Origin: Myxococcales bacterium | Lineage (GTDB): Bacteria; Myxococcota; UBA727; VGSZ01 | Assembly (NCBI GenBank): GCA_023248635.1 | Contig: JAHFED010000005.1 | Span: forward strand, 62,001-126,000 | DNA: 64,000 nt | Direction of reading: 5' to 3' | Shown: positions 33,999 through 41,721 of the stretch, piece after piece | Numbering within the stretch: the stretch's first letter is position 1 | How the letters are laid out: every line of letters starts with the position of its first letter | The notes under the pieces: model-generated | Seen by the model: the letters and a program-made list of their open reading frames with translations, nothing else | Told to the model about the DNA's origin: nothing | Database searches by the model: none | Position numbers and translations under genes: made by a program

Positions 33999-35874
33999 CC
34001 TCCTGAAAGAGGCTCCGAAAGAAGTCCGTGAAGATCTGTTGCGCCACCGGGTTGCGGAACACGGCGAAGTGTCCGTCGTTGGGGAACTGGACCATGGCGG
34101 CAGTCAAAGGCGCGCCGTCGTCGGTGAGCAAGTTGGCCGTGACGACGTCGCCGGTGGTGCCGATGCCGAGGATCTCGGTCACCGCCAAGGGCTCAGACAC
34201 CGGCTCGGCCACGGGCAGGCCGAAGGCGCCGGCAAGTCCGGCGTGGTTGCGTTTGGGCGTGAAGGTGTCGGCGAGGCCCGAGGTGGCAATGAGGTGCGGC
34301 GTCGTGCGACCGCTGCGGTGTCGCCACAGCTGCCCATAGTTGAGGGGGTCGGCGGCGTCGACGAAGGTCTGCAACACGGCTGGGACTGGATGAAAGACAT
34401 CGATCTCCTCATCGTCGGGCATGGAGAGCACCAAGCGAAGGAGATCGGCGATGGCCGGCGGCGGATCGACCTTCTCCACCATGCTGGTCGCGAAGCCCGC
34501 ACCCGCACCCGAGAGCAGCGCGCCCTGGATGCGATCTTCGACGGGCACGAACAAGGCGCCGGCGATGCCGCCCTGCGAATGGCCGAAGTAGGCGATCTTG
34601 GCGGGGTCGAAGTGATGGGTGACGTCGCCGTCGACGAATTGCAGCTCGGTGATGGCGCCGACCTGCTGCACTTTTTCGAGCGCGCTCTGCCGCCAGTTGT
34701 CGCGCCCCGCCAGAGGATTGAAGAAGTTGAAGGTCAGCACGTTCTCCTGCCCTTCGCGAAAACCTTCCCGGGTGCGGTGCAGGGGCTCAGACATCGCAAA
34801 CATCACCGCGTGGGCCTGGGTGATGTGGAAGGCCTCGTTGCCCGCCGTGCGCCCGAGCCCGCTCTCGAGGTCGCCGCCGGTGCCATGGGACTGGATGACG
34901 ACGGGCCACCCTGCGACCGGCATGGTTTCCTTCGGGATGGTGAGCACGAAGGGCACCACCTCTTCCTTTTGGATGATGGGCGCGCCGTCGTCGCCAAAGA
35001 CGAAGCCGCCCGATGATCCGTCGTAGGTGTCGTAGGGCGCACGCCCCTTTTGGAACTTCGCCACCGTGAGGGTGCCGTCGTAGATCGTGTAGGGATCGCG
35101 CTCGTCGACGGCGCGGGGAAGCACTGGTCCAAAGGTGGGCACGTAGTCGCGAGCGACGGCGACGGCATCCAGCAGGCCCCGGGTCGCATCCTGGGGCGTG
35201 ATTTTGACGACGACGGCGATGTCGATGACCTCGCGTCTCAGATCGGTGCGCAGCTGCTGGTAGGGCACGCAGTCGGCATCTTTGACGTCGACAGCGCCTT
35301 CGAGGGCCTCGCAGGAGAGCAGGGCGCGCAGGTCGGCGTCGGGTCCCAGAGCGATGCCCTTGGCGTTTTTGGCGTCGGAGGTGACCACCAACGCGTAGGG
35401 CCCCTGGGGCACAGCACCGAGCAGCAGGTTCACAGCGACGGTGCCAGCAGGGTAAAATGAGGTGCCATCGGCATAGTGCTTCCACTCGATGGGCAGCCGC
35501 CGAAGTGTGGCGAGCTCGACGACGAACATGGCCGATCCCTCAGCGACCGAAGCCGCCGCATCAACCGGCAGGGTGCTTTCGTCGACGCCGCCGTCGATGC
35601 GAAAGGCCATGGTCGTGTTGCGCGAATAGGCGGGCGCCGTGGCGAAGATGCCGAGGAACTCCTCGAGGGTCGCGGAGTCGTAGGGGTTCGGGAAGGCGCG
35701 CAGGTTGAGCAGCCCGTCCTCGTGAATCATGAGATCCGAGGGCCACGGTTCGTCGAGAAAGGCTTGGCGTTCGCCGCGGTAGACCCCAAAGGAGATCGCA
35801 GCCCGCTCGGGCTCCGGCGTCTGTACGCAGGAACCCAGAAAAACAGCGACGACGACGCAAGCGGTGAAGCGCAT
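33973..35874 (-). CDS. Large secreted alpha/beta-hydrolase (lipase-like) lipoprotein
   Basis: Signal peptide MRFTACVVVAVFLGSC with a lipobox. 633 residues: N-terminal 300 residues resemble the domain found before the catalytic part of bacterial virulence-type lipases (WPSDLMIHEDGLLNLRAFPN, GPYALVVTSDAKNAKGIALGP); then the alpha/beta-hydrolase part with VVIQSHGTGGD (oxyanion loop), AYFGHSQGGIAGALFV (nucleophile Ser) and FPNDGHFAVFRNP (His). It is probably an esterase at the cell surface. It is first in an operon with the PEGA-like protein and the adenosyltransferase. Confidence 0.83.
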   Translation of the reverse strand: MRFTACVVVAVFLGSCVQTPEPERAAISFGVYRGERQAFLDEPWPSDLMIHEDGLLNLRAFPNPYDSATLEEFLGIFATAPAYSRNTTMAFRIDGGVDESTLPVDAAASVAEGSAMFVVELATLRRLPIEWKHYADGTSFYPAGTVAVNLLLGAVPQGPYALVVTSDAKNAKGIALGPDADLRALLSCEALEGAVDVKDADCVPYQQLRTDLRREVIDIAVVVKITPQDATRGLLDAVAVARDYVPTFGPVLPRAVDERDPYTIYDGTLTVAKFQKGRAPYDTYDGSSGGFVFGDDGAPIIQKEEVVPFVLTIPKETMPVAGWPVVIQSHGTGGDLESGLGRTAGNEAFHITQAHAVMFAMSEPLHRTREGFREGQENVLTFNFFNPLAGRDNWRQSALEKVQQVGAITELQFVDGDVTHHFDPAKIAYFGHSQGGIAGALFVPVEDRIQGALLSGAGAGFATSMVEKVDPPPAIADLLRLVLSMPDDEEIDVFHPVPAVLQTFVDAADPLNYGQLWRHRSGRTTPHLIATSGLADTFTPKRNHAGLAGAFGLPVAEPVSEPLAVTEILGIGTTGDVVTANLLTDDGAPLTAAMVQFPNDGHFAVFRNPVAQQIFTDFFRSLFQEGVPTVRSE

Positions 35875-35942
35875 GCCGCAGCATGGCAGACAAGTCTGGA
35901 CAACGCTCGCGGGTCCAGTTAGGGAATGACGCCTGACGACGT

Positions 35943-36017
35943 GGGCGCATAACTCAGCGGTAGAGTATTACCTTCACACGGTAGGAGTCGCAGGTTCGAA
36001 TCCTGCTGTGCCCACCA
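35943..36017 (+). tRNA. tRNA-Val (anticodon CAC)
   Basis: Cloverleaf: acceptor GGGCGCA / TGTGCCC with A discriminator and encoded CCA, D arm ACTC-AGCGGTA-GAGT, anticodon arm TTACC-TTCACAC-GGTAG with anticodon CAC, and T arm GCAGG-TTCGAAT-CCTGC. It reads GUG codons, frequent in this GC-rich genome. A terminator follows directly. Confidence 0.95.
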
Positions 36018-36021
36018 CCAA

Positions 36022-36046
36022 CCCCGCTCCAGAGCGGGGTTTTTTC
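36022..36046 (+). terminator. Rho-independent terminator after tRNA-Val
   Basis: Stem CCCCGCTC / GAGCGGGG with a 2-nt CA loop, followed by six T residues. It is placed 5 bp after the tRNA 3' end. Confidence 0.9.
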
Positions 36047-36088
36047 TTGCCTGCGCCGCGCGACGACTGGAGCAGAAGGACGACGACG

Positions 36089-36553
36089 TCAGACCGAACG
36101 CGGCCCGAAGGTGATCTGCCCGCCGGGGAGGAAATAAAGGATGTCCATGGTGCCCCCGCTCACCGTCGGCACATGCCAAGTGCCGGGCGCGTAGACGGTC
36201 CAGCCCTCGACGTTGCCATCGAAGCGGGGCGCTCCATCGACGGCGAAGCAGAGATCGAATTCGCCGCCGGGGTGGGTGTGGCCGGCGCCCGCACCGTTCA
36301 TGTGGACGGCGTCGACGGAGAAGGCTGGTCCGGCTGCTTTGAGCACCCGCGAGAAACGCACGCCCTCGTGCTCACGATCGCACAGCCAACGCTGGTCGAC
36401 GCCGCTGCGCACCAGGGCCCGCACCGCCGCCAACGACGACAAGGGAAAGAGGCGGTCGAGCTCGGCCTTGGCCTGCGCCGGATCTTGGTCAACCAGCGCG
36501 GGCAGAGCCTGCAACAGGGGCGCGAGCGCAGAAAGCAGGGCATCTTTGGACAT
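36089..36553 (-). CDS. DUF4863 family protein (4-hydroxylaminobenzoate-lyase-like, cupin fold)
   Basis: The ATG at 36553 gives 154 residues; an in-frame start a few codons upstream is possible. A helical N-terminus (LLSALAPLLQALPALVDQDP) precedes a small cupin-type domain with GAGAGHTHPGGEFDLCFAV (metal-binding His/Glu), YAPGTWHVPTVSGG and MDILYFLPGGQITF. DUF4863 contains PnbB-type 4-hydroxylaminobenzoate lyases, and such genes often accompany aerobic benzoyl-CoA (box) genes; boxB and boxC lie 16 kb away. The role here is inference. Confidence 0.8.
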   Translation of the reverse strand: MSKDALLSALAPLLQALPALVDQDPAQAKAELDRLFPLSSLAAVRALVRSGVDQRWLCDREHEGVRFSRVLKAAGPAFSVDAVHMNGAGAGHTHPGGEFDLCFAVDGAPRFDGNVEGWTVYAPGTWHVPTVSGGTMDILYFLPGGQITFGPRSV

Positions 36554-36594
36554 GGCCTGCGCATAGCAGGCCATGCCGCAGAATCTCAGGGCGA

Positions 36595-37563
36595 TCAGGC
36601 GACGTCGACGACGCTGCGGCAGGCTCTTTCGATGCGCGCCAATTTGTCGACGAGGGGTACATCGCGCTCGGGTTGGCCCGCCGGCAGCAGGTGGCCGTCG
36701 ACGAAGTCCGCGGCGTGCAGCTCGAGAGAGACGTCGTCGGCGGCGCGGGCCGCGGTGCTCAACCAGTGGGCGCAGCCATCGGGCAGGAGGGCCAACATGG
36801 TTCCGGTGAAGGGGATCCCCCAGGGCGCGCTGAGGGGAAACTCGAGCAGTCCATTGGGATGTCGTCGTCGAGGTCGTCGGCCGGGCCAAAACGCGCGGGG
36901 ATCGCCCAGCAGCGAAGCCGAACGTCGACCCGCCAGCGCGGTGCGGGCGATGACCAGAGCGCGGGCGCCAAAGTAGGCCGGCGCCGGCAGCAGGCTTGAA
37001 GACCAGTGCACTCCAGCATCTTTGACGGCGTCGAGGAGGGGGGGCGAGAGGTTGTAGCCGGGTGCACGAAAGCCCCGAGGGGCACAGCCGGTGACAGCAG
37101 CGATGGCGTCGACGGAGGCCCGGATGTCGTCGTCGATGCGCGAGCGGGGCCAGCGCGAAAGATCGTAGGCGTGGCTGTGGCTGTGGCTCATGACCTCGTG
37201 ACCGGCGCGGGCGGCCTCTTCGATCAGGCGCGCATAAGGCTCAGAGCGCAGATCGGCGCCGACGACAAACAGCGTCGCGGTGGCCGAGAGCCGCGCACAC
37301 AGCTCGAGGAAACGGGGCAGGCCCAGCAGCAGCACGTCGTCGTCGTCGTCGCTGGCGCCGGGCGCGTTGACGCCGTGGATCTGGCGGTAACACCAGGCGC
37401 CGTCGAGGTCGATGGTCAGCCGCCGCGGTCCCTTCGCGGGCGCTCTGGGCTCAGGCTCAGCCTGGGGCATGGGCGCAGCGTCCTTCGTCGTCGTTGGCAG
37501 ATCCTCCCTCAGGCCGGCGGGCAATTCTTCGCCGTCAGGCGATGAACCTGTAGATAATTCCAT
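36595..37563 (-). CDS. Polysaccharide deacetylase (NodB-like)
   Basis: Start uncertain: ATG 37563 begins MELSTGSSPDGEELP, where residues 2-14 are a translated copy of palindromic element A; ATG 37470 (MPQAEPEPRAP) gives a 291-residue form. The NodB domain shows RRLTIDLDGAWCYRQ (catalytic Asp region), ATLFVVGADLRSEPY, AARAGHEVMSHSHSHAYDLS (the HxxxH metal motif) and APRGFRAPGYNLSPPL (RxPG). Members remove N-acetyl groups from GlcNAc- or similar sugar polymers. No signal peptide is clear. It is divergent from the phosphate genes across a repeat-rich gap. Confidence 0.8.
   Translation of the reverse strand: MELSTGSSPDGEELPAGLREDLPTTTKDAAPMPQAEPEPRAPAKGPRRLTIDLDGAWCYRQIHGVNAPGASDDDDDVLLLGLPRFLELCARLSATATLFVVGADLRSEPYARLIEEAARAGHEVMSHSHSHAYDLSRWPRSRIDDDIRASVDAIAAVTGCAPRGFRAPGYNLSPPLLDAVKDAGVHWSSSLLPAPAYFGARALVIARTALAGRRSASLLGDPRAFWPGRRPRRRHPNGLLEFPLSAPWGIPFTGTMLALLPDGCAHWLSTAARAADDVSLELHAADFVDGHLLPAGQPERDVPLVDKLARIERACRSVVDVA
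37522..37560 (-). repeat. Palindromic element A at the start of the deacetylase reading frame
   Basis: On the minus strand: GAATTATCTACAGG, then stem TTCATCGCC / GGCGAAGAA with loop TGAC. It is more diverged than the other copies but keeps the reading frame ELSTGSSPDGEEL. It directly follows the ATG at 37563. Confidence 0.8.
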
Positions 37564-37648
37564 CGGCGCTCCCGCCTTCGGCCTCAAAGCCGCATTCTCC
37601 GGTGTTTGGGTGGCGACGACGCTCGCCCCTGCGCGCCAGAGTACTACC

Positions 37649-37922
37649 TGCTTTGCGCCGCTGGCACGGCGCAAAGTGCTTCCTGCTTTGCGCCGCTGGC
37701 ACGGCGCAAGTGCTTCCTGCTTTGCGCCGCTGGCACGGCGCAAAGTGCTTCCTGCTTTGCGCCGTTGGCACGGCGCAAAGTGCTTCCTGCTTTGCGCCGT
37801 TGGCACTGCGCAAGTGCTTCCTGCTTTGCGCCGTTGGCACGGCGCAAAGTGCTTCCTGCTTTGCGCCGTTGGCACTGCGCAAGTGCTTCCTGCTTTGCGC
37901 CGTTGGCACGGCTCAAATGTCG
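37649..37922 (+). repeat. Tandem array of eight palindromes (element D, period 34-35 bp)
   Basis: Eight copies start at 37652, 37687, 37721, 37756, 37791, 37825, 37860 and 37894. Each has stem TTTGCGCCG / CGGCGCAAA (with C-to-T or G-to-T changes in some) around a CTGGCA or TTGGCA loop, and the constant spacer TGCTTCCTGC. The array fills most of the 418-bp divergent gap (37564-37981) between the deacetylase and phosphate genes. Open frames through it are not genes. Confidence 0.92.
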
Positions 37923-37981
37923 CTGAATTGTCACACAGCTTCAGGACCCGACGCCGACCGACTCTGCTAAGGCACGGCGGC

Positions 37982-38629
37982 ATGTGGGTTGATCGCTTCG
38001 TAAAATTGTTGCTGCCGCGCGAAGACCATTTCTTCGAGCTGCTCGAAAAAGGCGCCGCCGTCACCGTCAACGCGGGCAAATTGCTCGCCCAGCTCTGCAC
38101 CACCGGCGACGCTGCCGGCCGCGATGTCATCGTCAAGTCGCTCAACGACGTCGAGCACGAGTCCGATGCCATCATCCACGAGGTGTATGACGCGCTCAAC
38201 CGCACCTTCGTGACGCCCCTCGACCGCAGCGACATCTACAGCCTGGCCACCCACCTCGAAGACGTCGTCGACCTCAGCCATGCCACGGCCATGCAGCTGC
38301 GGGTGCACGCCATGGACGACCTGCCCGAGGGCGCGCGGGAGCTGGGCGAGCTCATCTCGGCGGCCACCCTCGAGGCCCAAGCCGCCGTCGCCTTGTTGCG
38401 GGATTTGAAAAAGCTCTCCGACATTCGCCGGCACTGCACCCAGCTCTCGAAGCTCGAGCACGACGGCGACGAGATCTACCGCGCCCGCGTGGGCGCCCTC
38501 TTTCGCAGCGAGAAGAACGCGGTGCGCCTGATCCAGCACAAGGAATTCCTCGAGGGGCTCGAGCGCACGCTCGACGCCTGCGACCACGCCGGGCACGCCC
38601 TCTCGGGCATCGTCATCAAGAACGCTTGA
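37982..38629 (+). CDS. DUF47 / PhoU-like phosphate-transport accessory protein
   Basis: 215 residues, all helical: MWVDRFVKLLLPREDHFFELLEK, KSLNDVEHESDAIIHEVYDALNRTF, TPLDRSDIYSLATHLEDVVDLSHA, and ending with a mirrored helix (QLSKLEHDGDEIYRARVGALF). The E/DxxxD pairs typical of PhoU/DUF47 metal binding are seen (EHESD, EHDGDEI). DUF47 proteins are usually encoded directly before a PiT transporter, as here (2 bp gap), and modulate its activity. Confidence 0.9.
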   Translation: MWVDRFVKLLLPREDHFFELLEKGAAVTVNAGKLLAQLCTTGDAAGRDVIVKSLNDVEHESDAIIHEVYDALNRTFVTPLDRSDIYSLATHLEDVVDLSHATAMQLRVHAMDDLPEGARELGELISAATLEAQAAVALLRDLKKLSDIRRHCTQLSKLEHDGDEIYRARVGALFRSEKNAVRLIQHKEFLEGLERTLDACDHAGHALSGIVIKNA

Positions 38630-38631
38630 GC

Positions 38632-39630
38632 ATGGACCTCGTCCTCTTCACCCTGGTCGCTGTCGTCGTCGCCGCCTTGGTCTTTGACTACATCAACGGC
38701 TTTCATGACACCGCCAACGCCATCGCCACCGTCGTCTCCACCGGGGTGTTGCCGCTGCGCACCGCGATCATCCTGGCGGCGAGCATGAACCTCTTGGGTG
38801 CATTTTGGGGCACCGAGGTCGCCAACACCATTGCCAAGATGGTCCACGAGGAATCGGTTTCTCAAGTGATGGTTGCCGCCGGCCTGCTCGGGGCCATCAC
38901 CTGGAACCTCGTGACCTGGTGGTTCGGCATTCCCTCGTCGTCGTCTCATGCTTTGTTGGGTGGTATCCTCGGCGCTGCGGTCACCAAGGCCGGCTTCGAC
39001 GCGGTGCAGGTGTCGAACCTCGAGAAAACCCTGCTCGGGTTGTTCGTGTCTCCGCTGGTCGGTTTCGTGCTCGGATTTTTCATCATGGTTTTGGTCACCT
39101 GGATCGTGCGCAAAAGCCGTCCTAGACAGGTCAACCGCACGTTTCGGGTGCTGCAGATGATTTCGGCGGCCGGCATGGCCCTGGCCCACGGCAAGGCCGA
39201 CGCGCAAAAGACCATGGGCATCATCGTGATGGCGCTGGTGAGCTACGGGGCGATGAAGAGTGGCGCCCATCCACCGACGTGGGTGGTGTTGGGGTGTGCG
39301 ACGGCGATGGCGCTGGGCACGGCGGCGGGCGGCGTGCGCATCATCAAGACCATGGGCAGCAAGATCATCGATCTCAAGCCCATCCACGGCTTCGCCGCCG
39401 AGCTGTCGGCGGCCACCACCATCATCGTCGCCGCCAACTTCGGCGCGCCTTTGTCGACGACGCACGTGATTTCGTCGGCGATCATGGGCGTGGGCTCATC
39501 ACAGCGGGTCAGCGCGGTGCGCTGGGGCGTCAGCTCGAAGATTCTCTGGGCCTGGGTGCTCACCATTCCGATCAGCGGTGTCGTCGGCAGCGGCTGCTAC
39601 CTGCTGCTCAGCGCGTTGCTGGGGGCCTGA
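38632..39630 (+). CDS. PiT-family inorganic phosphate transporter
   Basis: ATG at 38632 (a TTG at 38626 overlapping the previous stop is possible). 332 residues with about ten membrane helices and the two PiT signatures: FDYINGFHDTANAIATVVST near the N-terminus and GFAAELSAATTIIVAANFGAPLSTTHVISSAIMGVG near the C-terminus. These use H+ or Na+ gradients to import phosphate or metal-phosphate. Co-transcribed with the DUF47 gene. Confidence 0.94.
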   Translation: MDLVLFTLVAVVVAALVFDYINGFHDTANAIATVVSTGVLPLRTAIILAASMNLLGAFWGTEVANTIAKMVHEESVSQVMVAAGLLGAITWNLVTWWFGIPSSSSHALLGGILGAAVTKAGFDAVQVSNLEKTLLGLFVSPLVGFVLGFFIMVLVTWIVRKSRPRQVNRTFRVLQMISAAGMALAHGKADAQKTMGIIVMALVSYGAMKSGAHPPTWVVLGCATAMALGTAAGGVRIIKTMGSKIIDLKPIHGFAAELSAATTIIVAANFGAPLSTTHVISSAIMGVGSSQRVSAVRWGVSSKILWAWVLTIPISGVVGSGCYLLLSALLGA

Positions 39631-39693
39631 CGCACTCTGGCCTAGGGCAGTGGGCCGCTCGACGGCGTCGCCGGCCAGGTTCTAGAATTTGGC

Positions 39694-40350
39694 ATGGGCC
39701 CACAGACCCTCTGCGGATCGGCGCTGATCGTGCTGGCTGTTGCTGGCGGCTGCGGCTCGCCGCCGCCTCTTGCAGGCGCGCCGCCGACGACGACGACGAC
39801 GGCCCCGGTTACCGTGGCCCGGCTGACGCCGGAGCAAATGAGCAAGTCCTTCGTCGCGGCCTTGGGCACCGACTACGGCATCGTCCTCAGCCAGGTGAAC
39901 CCGGTCGATCAGGTGGAGTTCTACAGCTACGTCGCGCGCGACTTCGCTGTGCCGCTGGGCGGCGTCGATTTTCTGGCCCACGTGCGCGACCGGGACCCTC
40001 TGACCAAAGTGCAAACGCTGCTGGTCTCGCGCGCCGTCGCCTGGCCCCTCGCGCTGCAAATCGTGCAAAAGGGCCTCGAGCTGCCGACGCCGCCCGACAC
40101 CCTGTTTGTGCTCTGTGACATCGCCGTCGATCGGCCCAGCGGCGACGCGGCCTCCGCTGCCCGTTGGGAGGCCCAGCTGCAGGACTTCTACCTGCGCCTC
40201 TTTGCCCGACAGGCCACACCAGAAGAGCTGGCGCGCATCGCCCAGACCTTCGAGCGGGTGGCGGCGGCCGAGGACGACACAGGCGCGGCCTGGCTGGTGA
40301 CGGTCTATGCGCTCTTGGCGAGCCTGGAGACCTGGCACTCATGGCGCTGA
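39694..40350 (+). CDS. Lipoprotein of unknown function in the DUF1501 cluster
   Basis: Signal peptide MGPQTLCGSALIVLAVAGGC with a lipobox, then a Thr run (PPTTTTTAPVT). The 218-residue helical protein includes LTPEQMSKSFVAALGTDYG, DFLAHVRDRDPLTKVQTLLVSRAVAW and LYLRLFARQATPEELARIAQTF (read as DFYLRLFARQATPEE), the last resembling the DUF1549/DUF1592-type 'LYLRLLGRPAT' segment of planctomycete-like proteins. It overlaps the DUF1501 gene by 10 bp and is likely co-translated. Confidence 0.78.
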   Translation: MGPQTLCGSALIVLAVAGGCGSPPPLAGAPPTTTTTAPVTVARLTPEQMSKSFVAALGTDYGIVLSQVNPVDQVEFYSYVARDFAVPLGGVDFLAHVRDRDPLTKVQTLLVSRAVAWPLALQIVQKGLELPTPPDTLFVLCDIAVDRPSGDAASAARWEAQLQDFYLRLFARQATPEELARIAQTFERVAAAEDDTGAAWLVTVYALLASLETWHSWR

Positions 40351-41714
40351 ACCACCCCAAACCCGCTCGGCCATCGCTCACCCGACGCGAGCTCTTGAGG
40401 GCCGGCGTCGTCGGCGTCGGCGGCGCCTTGCTTCCCGGAGCCCGCGCGCGGGCCGGCAGCGGCGTGGCACCTCGACGCTTCTTGCAAATCAACCTCGAGG
40501 GCGGCTGGGACAGTGCCTTTGCCACCGACCCCGTCGTCGGCACCAAGATGGGCTCCGGCAACTACGAGGCGGTCTACCTGTCCTCGGAGCTCGCGCCCCA
40601 AGCCGTCTTCGGCAAGCCGAGCCTGATGCTCGGTCCTGGCCTCGCTCCAGCAGCCAACGCCTTCGCGCGCATTCCGACGGCCTTCGTGAACGGCATGTTC
40701 ATGGAGGTCTCGGGCCACGACTTCGCGCAGCAGTACATGAGCTCCGGCATTCTCAGCCTGTCGAACTCGCGCAACTACCCCGCCATCCCGGCGATCCTGG
40801 GGGCAGCGTCTGAGACCTTCCCGCCTCACGTCGTCATCGGCACCGCAGCTCCGTTGGGGGACACCCGCTTCACGTCGCCGCCGCTGCAGGCCTATTCCAT
40901 CGACGCCCTCAACTCGATGATCACCGGACCTTCAGAGGCGCTGGTCGCCAGCCCCTTGCGCGAGCACTACAACGATGGGCTCGTCGCCGAAGCCCATGCC
41001 TTGATCGAAGATCTCGACGCCCTGGTCGCGGATCGCGCCCCTCCCAGCGTGCAGCAAGACCTCGCTGCCTGGCGGACGTCGTCGTCGAAGATCGAGCAGA
41101 TCTATGCCAAGCGCCTCGCCGGTGTGCTGACGGCGACACCCGAGATGGCCCTGCGCTATGGCTTTGAACCCGGCGCCGTCGACGTGTCGCCCGAGACCCA
41201 ACTCGCCGCCGCCTTGTTGTTGCTGCAAAGCAATCTCAGCCCCTACATCACGGTGACCTTCGCCTCCTTCGACACCCACACCCAGCAAATGGAAGTGCAG
41301 CTCCCGCTGCAGCAGCGCTTCGCCCGCGCCCTCGACGTCTTCATCAGCGATCTGCTGGCCACCGGCGACCCCACCGACGAGAGCCTCACGCTGGCCGACA
41401 CAACGACGGTCTACATCACCTCCGAATTCGTACGCACGCCCACGTTCAGCACGCTGGGCGGCACCGAACACTGGCCCAGCGCCTCGGCCATCGTGCTCGG
41501 CCGCGGCGTCAACGACGGCGTCGTCATCGGGGCCACCGACGACGGCGCCGAAGCCCTGGGTTGGGATGGCTTCGAGCCCGTGCCGACCACGGAGACCACC
41601 CAACTCCTGCCCGACCATCTCGTCGCCACCCTGCTCTCCCACGTCGGCACCCAAGAGCAAGCCGACAGCGTCAGTCCCGTCCGTCTCGATGGACTCTTCG
41701 TGAGCAAGGGCTGA
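40341..41714 (+). CDS. DUF1501 secreted protein (Tat signal)
   Basis: ATG at 40341 gives a twin-arginine signal LTRRELLRAGVVGVGGALLPG. 457 residues with RRFLQINLEGGWDSAFATDP, the region GHDFAQQYMSSG, ITVTFASFDTHTQQMEVQLP and TSEFVRTPTFSTLGGTEHWP, which is the DUF1501 core (alkaline-phosphatase superfamily relatives, a metal-binding DTH and the EFGRTP-like motif altered to EFVRTP). Exported folded. Usually paired with a DUF1800 or DUF1592-type partner; here the partners are the flanking lipoprotein and heme-motif genes. Confidence 0.88.
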   Translation: MALNHPKPARPSLTRRELLRAGVVGVGGALLPGARARAGSGVAPRRFLQINLEGGWDSAFATDPVVGTKMGSGNYEAVYLSSELAPQAVFGKPSLMLGPGLAPAANAFARIPTAFVNGMFMEVSGHDFAQQYMSSGILSLSNSRNYPAIPAILGAASETFPPHVVIGTAAPLGDTRFTSPPLQAYSIDALNSMITGPSEALVASPLREHYNDGLVAEAHALIEDLDALVADRAPPSVQQDLAAWRTSSSKIEQIYAKRLAGVLTATPEMALRYGFEPGAVDVSPETQLAAALLLLQSNLSPYITVTFASFDTHTQQMEVQLPLQQRFARALDVFISDLLATGDPTDESLTLADTTTVYITSEFVRTPTFSTLGGTEHWPSASAIVLGRGVNDGVVIGATDDGAEALGWDGFEPVPTTETTQLLPDHLVATLLSHVGTQEQADSVSPVRLDGLFVSKG

Positions 41715-41721
41715 GGTGTCC

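Noticed and set aside
36022-36046. Integration (att) site after tRNA-Val
   Set aside because: The tRNA is followed by a normal terminator; no integrase gene or repeated tRNA 3' end is present.
37649-37922. Possible CRISPR array
   Set aside because: The regular 34-35-bp period has no variable spacers; the repeated unit is itself a palindrome plus a constant 10-bp linker, and there are no cas genes in the window.
37564-38235. Extension of the deacetylase frame through the repeat array and into the DUF47 gene
   Set aside because: It would translate the palindromes as QRRKAGST repeats and overlap the DUF47 coding region antisense; nothing supports expression.
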